From an uncultured Sutterella sp. (GTDB taxonomy: Bacteria > Pseudomonadota > Gammaproteobacteria > Burkholderiales > Burkholderiaceae_F), in the NCBI GenBank assembly GCA_937943605.1, contig CALEAW010000011.1, positions 1 to 43,247 of the forward strand: a stretch of DNA of 43,247 nucleotides, read 5' to 3'. The notes beneath the pieces are model-generated. The model saw only the letters and a list, made by a program, of their open reading frames with translations, was not told the origin of the DNA and made no database searches. The number at the start of each line of letters is the position of its first letter. The first letter of the stretch is position 1. Position numbers and translations under genes: made by a program. This document shows, piece after piece, positions 16,556 through 22,698 of this stretch.

Positions 16556-16644
16556 GCACTTTTTGAGTGCACAACGGGACGCCCACTCCTTTTGGTTGGA
16601 TACTTTTCACCCCACGAAGCTTTTCGCCTTGTGGGGTCTTTTTT
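16556..16644 (+). ncRNA. Candidate small regulatory RNA, sibling 1
   Basis: A 5' hairpin GCACT-TTTTG-AGTGC (16556-16570) is followed by an unpaired stretch containing CTCCTTTTGGTTGGATA (16586-16602). A terminator follows, CCCCAC (16610-16615) with GTGGGG (16631-16636), then T-C and six T residues. The identical motif and layout recur about 345 bases downstream, which is strong internal evidence for a functional element rather than chance. The CU-rich motif is complementary to Shine-Dalgarno sequences, as in several families of repressing small RNAs. The 5' end is a guess from the hairpin; no promoter is assigned. It matches no RNA family I can name. Confidence 0.6.
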
Positions 16645-16909
16645 ATTCGCTTTTGGAAGAGGCGAACTGAACCGCTTGGTGAAAAGCCTTCCACAATATG
16701 GTTTTTATCCTCAGAGTCATTCGAACTGCAAAACTTTGCAAGTTGCATAGAGGCGACAAAGTGATAAATAACGCCTCTGATAGAGAATATCAAAGGGTAA
16801 ACCCTGATATGTAGACATCTATATCACAAAGCACTTTGTAACATCTTCTGAAACTGACGAAACAGTTGAGCGTGAGAAATCTCGTAGAGTGTGAGTCATA
16901 GAGTTCATC

Positions 16910-16989
16910 GCAACATCGTTGCAAAACTCTCTCCTTTTGGTTGGATATTTTTGGCCTCGCTTTCTTCGGAATTCGCGAGGCTTTTTTTT
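16910..16989 (+). ncRNA. Candidate small regulatory RNA, sibling 2
   Basis: A 5' mini-hairpin GCAAC-ATC-GTTGC (16910-16922) is followed by CTCCTTTTGGTTGGATA (16931-16947), then four more T after one differing base, exactly as in sibling 1. The terminator GCCTCGC (16954-16960) with GCGAGGC (16975-16981) and eight T residues closes it. The stems differ in sequence from sibling 1 while the 17-nt motif is identical, the pattern expected if the motif is the targeting region and the stems are only structural. The transcript start is not known. Confidence 0.6.
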
Positions 16990-17059
16990 GCTGTTTGTAG
17001 TCCATCGTGAGAGCGTAGGACATGATTTGTTGAATCGCTCTGCGAATGATCGAGAATTT

Positions 17060-17089
17060 GGAAACGTGCTAGGTAGACTTCTCTATAAT
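17060..17089 (+). promoter_or_regulatory. Candidate lpxA promoter, sigmaE-like or sigma70 -10
   Basis: TATAAT (17084-17089) is a perfect -10, but no good -35 lies at 16-18 bases. Overlapping it, GGAAAC (17060-17065) and TCTATA (17082-17087), 16 bases apart, resemble the envelope-stress sigmaE pattern (GGAAC, then TCTAA). Either would transcribe lpxA, whose ATG is 95 bases downstream. Confidence 0.35.
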
Positions 17090-17183
17090 TAACAGATTGG
17101 TATACCTTCAATGAGGGTATCGTTAGCGTGAAAGAGAACCCAAACTCACGCACACAAGAAAAATACTTTAGACAGGATTCGTC

Positions 17184-17972
17184 ATGGCGCAAATTCACCC
17201 GTCCTCCATTGTTCATCCGGAAGCCGTGTTGGCCGATGATGTCATCGTTGGTCCCTTCTGTTTAGTGGGACCTAAGGTGCGGATTGGAGCTGGTACCCAT
17301 CTGCGTAGCCACGTGTGTGTCGAAGGTCGTACGACGATCGGTAGTGGCAATGTGATTTACGCGGGTGCCTCGATTGGTTGCGACCCGCAAGATAAGAAGT
17401 ACGCGGGTGAAGATACCGTGTTGATCGTGGGTGACAATAACGTCATTCGTGAAAATTGCACGCTCTCGATTGGGACGGTGCAAGATGAAGGCATTACCCG
17501 TGTGGGTAGCGATAACCTCTTGATGGCTAACGTCCATGTGGCGCATGACTGCCGTGTAGGCGACCATACGATCATTGCCAATAACGTCGCTTTGGCCGGT
17601 CACGTGACGGTCGAAGACTGGGCCATTATTGGTGGTCAGACGGGCGTTCATCAGTTTGTGCGTATTGGTGCGCATTCGATGGTGGGTGGCGCCTCGGCCG
17701 CACTTCGTGATGTGCCGCCCTATGTGATTTGCTCTGGCAATCCAGCCGCGCCCCATGGCCTTAACTCTGTTGGCCTTCGTCGCTTTGGCTATACGAGTGA
17801 CCAGGTGCGCGGTTTACATCAGGCCTACCGTTTGCTTTATCGCGAAGGTTTAATCGTGAAGGAAGCTTTGGAAAAGATTGCCGAGCTTGAAGCCGAATTC
17901 CCAGAAGCCAAGTCCTTACTTGAACACTTCAGAAACTTCGTGGGCAACAGTCCTCGCGGCGTGATTCGTTAA
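17184..17972 (+). CDS. lpxA: UDP-N-acetylglucosamine O-acyltransferase LpxA
   Basis: LpxA catalyses the first step of lipid A synthesis, moving a 3-hydroxyacyl chain from ACP to UDP-GlcNAc in the cytosol. The 262-residue length is typical. A left-handed beta-helix of hexapeptides occupies residues 1-190 (IHPSSIVHPEAVLADDVIVGPFC), the catalytic histidine lies in VAHDCRVGDH, GGQTGVHQFVRIG follows, and the helical C-terminus starts with GLNSVGLRRFGY, the family signature. The ATG at 17184 has an AGGA ribosome site. Unusually it is detached from fabZ and has its own promoter region; lpxB follows after 21 bases. Confidence 0.96.
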   Translation: MAQIHPSSIVHPEAVLADDVIVGPFCLVGPKVRIGAGTHLRSHVCVEGRTTIGSGNVIYAGASIGCDPQDKKYAGEDTVLIVGDNNVIRENCTLSIGTVQDEGITRVGSDNLLMANVHVAHDCRVGDHTIIANNVALAGHVTVEDWAIIGGQTGVHQFVRIGAHSMVGGASAALRDVPPYVICSGNPAAPHGLNSVGLRRFGYTSDQVRGLHQAYRLLYREGLIVKEALEKIAELEAEFPEAKSLLEHFRNFVGNSPRGVIR

Positions 17973-17993
17973 TTTGGCGGTTGAGGCATAGGC

Positions 17994-19169
17994 ATGGGTA
18001 TTCAGTCTTCTATTCCCACGTTAGAACGTAACGGCGCGATTTGGCTCGCGGGCGAAGCGAGCGGCGACTTTATTGCTAGTCTCGTGATTCCTGAAGTCGC
18101 TAAGCGTATGGATGGTGCACCACAGTATGGCGTGGGCGGCGATAAGATGCGAGCGGTGGGTTTTCGTGCGTGGTATGACGTGCGTGAATTGTCGGTCCGT
18201 GGTTACATGGAAGTGCTCACGCATTTGCCACGCCTCTTAAGCCTACGCAAGGACTTGATCACGCGATTTGGTGACTCAATGCCGCAGGTCTTTGTCGGGG
18301 TCGATGCGCCTGACTTTAATTTGGGCGTTGAAGAAAAACTGCGTCGTCGTGGTATTCCGACAGTCCATTTTGTGAGTCCATCCATTTGGGCTTGGCGTCC
18401 TGAACGCATTCAAAACATTCGTCGTGCGGTTGACCATATGTTGTTGGTCTTTCCGTTTGAAGAAGAGATCTATCGTAAGGCTGGGATTCCAGCCACCTTT
18501 GTGGGGCATCCTTTAGCGGGCATTATCCCGATGGAACCCGATACTATGGGCGCACGACAGCACTTTGGCATACCTGACGACGGTTTGCCAGTGATTACCG
18601 TGATGCCCGGCTCTCGCGTGGATGAAGTCAAAGGTTGCGGTCCGGTCTTCTTTGAAGCCGTTGAACGCTTGCTTCAGCGTCAGGGTGATGCGCACGTGTT
18701 GATTCCTGCGATTGACGAACAGGCACGCAGCAATATCCTTTGTGTGGCAAGTCTCTACCCGCGTCTAGCTCAAGCGATGCAAGTGGTAGTGGGCGAAAGC
18801 CATCGTACGATGGAAGCCGCTGATGCGGTGTTAGTCGCGTCGGGCACCGCAGCGCTTGAATGTGCGCTCTTTAAAAAGCCTATGGTCGTGGGGTACAAGA
18901 TGCCAGCGATTACGGGCATGATCATGCAAAAGAAAGCCTTGATTCATTGTGTCTCGTTACCCAATATTTTGTTGGGCGAAAACGTGGTGCCAGAATTCTT
19001 GCAGTATTTCTGTGAGCCTGATGCGATTTCACACGCGCTTGAAGATGCGATCAATAATGAAGCACGACGCAAGATGCTCGTAGAGCGCTTTAGTGCGATG
19101 CATGAAAGCTTGCGTGCCGATACAGCGAATTTGGCGGCCGACGTGATTGTCGGTATGGCACGTCGCTAA
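17994..19169 (+). CDS. lpxB: Lipid-A-disaccharide synthase
   Basis: LpxB is the membrane-associated GT19 enzyme that joins UDP-2,3-diacylglucosamine and lipid X to give the lipid A disaccharide. The 391-residue protein shows WLAGEASGD near its N-terminus (the family's GExSGD), FVGVDAPDFN, HFVSPSIWAWRPERI, FVGHPL, a PGSRVDEV loop and SGTAALECALF in the donor site. The ATG at 17994 lies 21 bases after lpxA, so the two are co-transcribed. A terminator follows at 19195. A slightly later start is possible since the first dozen residues are not conserved. Confidence 0.95.
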   Translation: MGIQSSIPTLERNGAIWLAGEASGDFIASLVIPEVAKRMDGAPQYGVGGDKMRAVGFRAWYDVRELSVRGYMEVLTHLPRLLSLRKDLITRFGDSMPQVFVGVDAPDFNLGVEEKLRRRGIPTVHFVSPSIWAWRPERIQNIRRAVDHMLLVFPFEEEIYRKAGIPATFVGHPLAGIIPMEPDTMGARQHFGIPDDGLPVITVMPGSRVDEVKGCGPVFFEAVERLLQRQGDAHVLIPAIDEQARSNILCVASLYPRLAQAMQVVVGESHRTMEAADAVLVASGTAALECALFKKPMVVGYKMPAITGMIMQKKALIHCVSLPNILLGENVVPEFLQYFCEPDAISHALEDAINNEARRKMLVERFSAMHESLRADTANLAADVIVGMARR

Positions 19170-19194
19170 AACGACGGCATAATAAACTAATCAC

Positions 19195-19233
19195 GGCGCT
19201 TCGATTAGGTTTAAACCCACGAAGCGCCTTTTT
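19195..19233 (+). terminator. Rho-independent terminator between lpxB and rnhB
   Basis: GGCGCTTCG (19195-19203) pairs perfectly with CGAAGCGCC (19220-19228), followed by five T residues. The rnhB start is 13 bases beyond, so rnhB depends on read-through or on a promoter overlapping lpxB. Confidence 0.85.
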
Positions 19234-19245
19234 CTTAGGAACAAC

Positions 19246-19917
19246 ATGGCACGAGCAAAAAAGGCTGAGACCGAACCCAAGCTGTTGCCAAGTACGGATT
19301 TACCGAATCTTTTTGGCTCTGACGATCCTTTGTGGACGACTGACTTGGTGGCGGGTGTTGATGAAGCAGGGCGTGGTCCGCTCGCAGGGCCCGTCTGTGC
19401 CGCTGCAGTGATTTTGGATCCCAATCAACCGATTGAAGGTTTGAATGACTCCAAAAAGCTCACCGCTAAAAAGCGTGAAGCCTTAGCGCCCCTCATCAAA
19501 GCGCGTGCTTTGGCTTGGTGCATTGCTTGGGCAGATGTGTCTGAAATTGACTCCCTCAATATTTTGCAGGCGACGATGCTAGCGATGACGCGAGCGGTTG
19601 AAGGGTTACAAGTCAAGCCTGAACTTATCTTGGTGGACGGCAACCGTACGCCAAAAAATCTCCCTGCGCCCGCTTCCGCGGTTGTCAAAGGAGACGCTAA
19701 AGTCGCTGCCATTGCAGCTGCCTCGATTTTGGCTAAAACCGCGCGAGATGCCAAAATGGTGGCACTTGATGCGGCGTATCCAGGCTACGGCTTTGCAAAG
19801 CACGCGGGCTATGGCACAGCTCAGCATATTGAAGCCATTCGTACGTTAGGCATTACGCCCGAACATCGTCGAACATTTGAACCCGTCAAGTCGATGGTTA
19901 AGAAGGATGAATCATGA
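19246..19917 (+). CDS. rnhB: Ribonuclease HII
   Basis: RNase HII cuts RNA in RNA-DNA hybrids and removes misincorporated ribonucleotides from DNA. The 223-residue protein has an N-terminal extension of about 38 residues before GVDEAGRGPLAGPV, which supplies the DE pair of the active site. Further acidic residues are in WADVSEID and LILVDGN. HAGYGTAQH near the C-terminus is also conserved. The ATG at 19246 has an AGGAA ribosome site. Its stop overlaps the next start by four bases (ATGA), so the pair is translationally coupled. Confidence 0.95.
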   Translation: MARAKKAETEPKLLPSTDLPNLFGSDDPLWTTDLVAGVDEAGRGPLAGPVCAAAVILDPNQPIEGLNDSKKLTAKKREALAPLIKARALAWCIAWADVSEIDSLNILQATMLAMTRAVEGLQVKPELILVDGNRTPKNLPAPASAVVKGDAKVAAIAAASILAKTARDAKMVALDAAYPGYGFAKHAGYGTAQHIEAIRTLGITPEHRRTFEPVKSMVKKDES

Positions 19918-20720
19918 CCGAGATTTTGATTGAAAGTGAAGCCAATGCGCGTTTTAAGCGTTGGAAGAAGTTGGCGCATGAAGCACGTGCTGTCAAAAAA
20001 GAAGGTGCAACGTTACTCGAAGGGATGCACCTTTGCGAGGTGGTCTTGGGTTCAGATGCAGGCGTGTCCGCCATACTGATCGACGATCAACGAGCCACCA
20101 CGGAAGCGCGTGAACTGGCCTATCAGTGTGCCCTCAAAAAGGGCGCAAAGTGCTATGCCTTGACGTCTTCGCTTTACGATCAACTCTCGCCCGTTGAACA
20201 TGGGGTCGGCGTGATGTGCGAGGTGGCTTTGCCAAAGCGCGCTGAAGTCGCTGACTGGGCAAAGGCAGATGTGCTCTATTTAGACGGCGTACAAGACGCG
20301 GGCAACGCTGGTACCCTCATTCGTACGGCTGTCGCTGCTGGCGTTCGCGTCATTGCAGCGAGCCCGTCAACTGCCATTCTTTGGACCCCGAAGGTGATGC
20401 GTGCTGCCATGGGGGCGCACTTTGGTGCAAAGTTTGTCGAAGGGATCACGCCTCAGGCTTTTCGTGAGGCTTACGAAGGGCATATTTATGCCGCGGACGC
20501 ACGTGGCGGCGAAGATCTCTTTGCAGCCGAAGATGACTATACCCAAGGGCCGGTCACGTGGCTCATGGGGGCTGAGGGACCTGGTGTTTCTGAAGCCGGC
20601 TTAGCGGCCTCTGACCGACGCTTTTATATTCCGATTGAAGCCGCTTGCGAAAGTTTGAATGTGGGGGCTGCTGCTGCCGTGTGCCTCTTTGATACGCGAC
20701 GTCGTCGCACGAAGGCGTAG
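19914..20720 (+). CDS. TrmH/SpoU-family RNA 2'-O-methyltransferase
   Basis: This 268-residue SPOUT-fold enzyme methylates a ribose 2'-OH in rRNA or tRNA with S-adenosylmethionine. An N-terminal substrate-binding part (about 1-100) is followed by the three SPOUT motifs: GVQDAGNAGTLIRTAVAAG, LMGAEGPGVSEAGL and IPIEAACESLNVGAAAAVCLFD, the last forming the trefoil knot. RlmB-like 23S methylation is a reasonable guess, but the exact target cannot be told. The start overlaps rnhB by four bases. The rnhB-methyltransferase order after lpxB is typical of Betaproteobacteria. Confidence 0.9.
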   Translation: MTEILIESEANARFKRWKKLAHEARAVKKEGATLLEGMHLCEVVLGSDAGVSAILIDDQRATTEARELAYQCALKKGAKCYALTSSLYDQLSPVEHGVGVMCEVALPKRAEVADWAKADVLYLDGVQDAGNAGTLIRTAVAAGVRVIAASPSTAILWTPKVMRAAMGAHFGAKFVEGITPQAFREAYEGHIYAADARGGEDLFAAEDDYTQGPVTWLMGAEGPGVSEAGLAASDRRFYIPIEAACESLNVGAAAAVCLFDTRRRRTKA

Positions 20721-20879
20721 GATCCATCTCTTTGGTATCACAAAAGCGTAGGGCACAACGGGTCATTCAAAAGACCATCGAAAGTCATTCGAACGAACCC
20801 TTCAACGCTCGAATTGAAAACAAAAAGCGGTTTCGAGATGCAAAGACATCATTAAACGGATAAACTGCGAACCTTAACT

Positions 20880-20920
20880 CGCCGGGATTCTTTTTGAACC
20901 TTCCCGGCGTTTCTATTTTT
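20880..20920 (+). terminator. Rho-independent terminator before the alcohol dehydrogenase gene
   Basis: CGCCGGGA (20880-20887) pairs perfectly with TCCCGGCG (20902-20909), followed by TTTCTATTTTT. It ends the rnhB-methyltransferase transcript; 20721-20879 between them shows nothing else that I recognise. Confidence 0.8.
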
Positions 20921-20979
20921 ATCTTCGATTTTTTTTGAATCTTCGAGTAGCATGGAAAGGCTCGAAGAGGGCTTGAGAC

Positions 20980-22140
20980 ATGTTGAACTTTGCCTACCAT
21001 AATCCCGTCCGTCTCGTCTTTGGACGTGGCGCTGAAAATGAAACAGGTCGTCTTGCGCAGACCGTTGGTCGCACTTGTAAGGCCTTGGTGATCTATGGGG
21101 GTGGATCGGTATGTCGCTCTGGTCTTTTAGGTCGCGTGCGCGATAGCCTAGAAGCGGCCGGTATGACCGTGATCGAAAAGGGCGGTGTGCAGCCCAATCC
21201 TCGTCTTAACTTCGTGCGTGAAACCGTTGACTGGATGCGCGATCAAGGCGTGGGCTTAGTGGTCGCCGTGGGCGGCGGTTCTGTGATCGATACGGCTAAA
21301 GCTGTGGCCTTGGGTCTTGAATATGAGGGTGACTGCTGGGACTTTTTTGACGGTCATGCAACCCCTGAAAAAGCTTTGCCCGTGTTGGCTGTCTTAACGA
21401 TTCCGGCAGCGGGTTCTGAGCAGTCGGTGCGTTGTGTGATTTCGCATCACGGCACCAAGGCGGGTATTGGGGCAGAGTGCTTACGCCCTGCCGCTGCGAT
21501 TGTGAATCCTGAACTCTTTATGACGCTCCCAAAGCACCAGATCGCTGCTGGCGTGGTTGACATGATGTCCCATATCATGGAGCGCTATTTCACTGCTACG
21601 ACCGATACCGCTTATGTCGATGCGCAGGCTGAAGCCGCGCTACGTACGGCCATCGCTTTTGGTTCTCAGGTCTATCAAGATCCGACGAACTATGATGCCT
21701 GGTGTCAGATTGGACTGGTCGGCAGCTTCGCACACAATGGCTATTTTGGTTTAGGTCGTGTGGAAGACTGGGCGTGCCACGCCATTGAACATGAAATCTC
21801 GGGTTGGAACGAAGCGATCACGCACGGGATGGGTTTGGCGGTCGTGATTCCGGCTTGGATGCGTTATGTGGCCGAGCGCCACCCAGAACGCTTTGCGATG
21901 TTCGCGCGTCGTGTGTTTGATGTTGCAGCTTGCGACGACCGTGAGGCGGTTCAAAAGGGTATTGATGCTTTGGTGGCGTTCTACAAGTCGCTCAATATGC
22001 CTATCACCATGGCTGAATTGGGGGCGGAAGATTGCCCAGTCCATTCGTTAGCACGTCATTGCTGCCGTCGTGGTCCTGTGGGTCACTTGATGGCGCTCGA
22101 TGCTGAGGATGTTGAAGCGATTCTTCGTAGCGCGCTCTGA
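20980..22140 (+). CDS. Iron-containing alcohol dehydrogenase (YqhD/butanol dehydrogenase type)
   Basis: This 386-residue cytosolic enzyme reduces aldehydes to alcohols with NAD(P)H, useful for fermentation balance or aldehyde detoxification. The N-terminus NFAYHNPVRLVFGRGAE is the YqhD/BdhA signature. GGGSVIDTAKAVA binds the cofactor, and iron ligands are in VVDMMSHIMERYF (D and H), EDWACHAIEHEISG and EAITHGMGLAVV (H). The ATG at 20980 follows GAGGGC. It is flanked by terminators, so it is a single-gene unit. Substrate is not predictable. Confidence 0.9.
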   Translation: MLNFAYHNPVRLVFGRGAENETGRLAQTVGRTCKALVIYGGGSVCRSGLLGRVRDSLEAAGMTVIEKGGVQPNPRLNFVRETVDWMRDQGVGLVVAVGGGSVIDTAKAVALGLEYEGDCWDFFDGHATPEKALPVLAVLTIPAAGSEQSVRCVISHHGTKAGIGAECLRPAAAIVNPELFMTLPKHQIAAGVVDMMSHIMERYFTATTDTAYVDAQAEAALRTAIAFGSQVYQDPTNYDAWCQIGLVGSFAHNGYFGLGRVEDWACHAIEHEISGWNEAITHGMGLAVVIPAWMRYVAERHPERFAMFARRVFDVAACDDREAVQKGIDALVAFYKSLNMPITMAELGAEDCPVHSLARHCCRRGPVGHLMALDAEDVEAILRSAL

Positions 22141-22161
22141 TAGCCTTGCTCGCTTTAAATC

Positions 22162-22207
22162 AAAGACCCGATCGTCCAAGGAAACGTAGGCGATCGGGTC
22201 TTTTTGT
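22162..22207 (+). terminator. Rho-independent terminator after the alcohol dehydrogenase gene
   Basis: AAAGACCCGATCG (22162-22174) pairs perfectly over 13 bp with 22191-22203, and further T residues follow. Confidence 0.9.
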
Positions 22208-22698
22208 ATGAAAAGCGCCTCTTAAAGCGCTTGTTTGATCGAAAAATGCGTCTGTTTTTGCGAAAGGAAGCAAGGAGAGTCGTTTCGATCCCTGTGAGTG
22301 TTCGATCAATATTTTGTGGTACTAAGTGGTTATATATACAGGATCTATTGATTGAAGCGGTTTGTTTTTGAAAAAGACAATCAACTTGATAGAAAAATTT
22401 TATGACCTAAAAAGTGCTCGTTTCGATCGGGGTTTAAATGCGAAAACCGTGTTTAAATTGCATGAAAATGAGGGGTTTTTAAAGCTGAATGTCGAAGGAG
22501 ATTGGTGTTTAAAGGTAGCATTGAGCGCTTGTTCACTCTTTGAATCGACTAAGGATTTACGATGTAAGCCCTCTATGCGCTATTGTTTTTCCTGAGACTT
22601 TTCAATAAGATTAGACCCCTGCCGCACCCGTGCGGCAATTTGTTTTTTCATAGGACGCGGCGCTTCTGACGTGTCCGAGACATCACAAAGGACGGACC
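22208..22698. other. nrdD leader region with NrdR-like site and internal terminator
   Basis: GATCAATATTTTGTGG (22304-22319) resembles an NrdR box, and TGGTTATATATACAGG (22327-22342) is a weaker copy; their centre spacing of 23 is not the usual 31-32, so this is tentative. A 77-codon frame beginning with TTG lies at 22362-22595 without a ribosome site and with no family resemblance. TGCCGCA (22620-22626) with TGCGGCA (22631-22637), then a T-rich run, is a terminator only about 50 bases before nrdD. A short leader transcript or attenuator would explain the layout. Confidence 0.4.
22620..22648 (+). terminator. Terminator-like hairpin in the nrdD leader
   Basis: A 7-bp perfect stem (22620-22626 with 22631-22637) with CCCG loop is followed by ATTTG and six T residues. 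It lies about 50 bases before the nrdD ATG, so it either ends an upstream short transcript or attenuates nrdDG. Confidence 0.6.

Larger units (their letters stand above)
15962..17183. other. Long fabZ-lpxA gap with small-RNA candidates and no credible protein gene
   Basis: The gap has three Rho-independent terminators on the + strand (16268-16303, 16610-16644, 16954-16989), two copies of a 17-nt motif, two small 5' hairpins, and a promoter-like site before lpxA. Frames of 60-150 codons exist on both strands but they run across the terminators, lack ribosome sites and resemble no family, so I do not call them. The stretch 15962-16200 shows nothing I recognise. Confidence 0.6.

Noticed and set aside
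16332..17216. Minus- and plus-strand frames of 65 to 153 codons in the fabZ-lpxA gap
   Set aside because: They run through the terminators and small-RNA motif, lack ribosome sites and look like no protein family.
22362..22595. 77-codon frame upstream of nrdD
   Set aside because: TTG start without a ribosome site and no recognisable family; kept only as part of the leader description.
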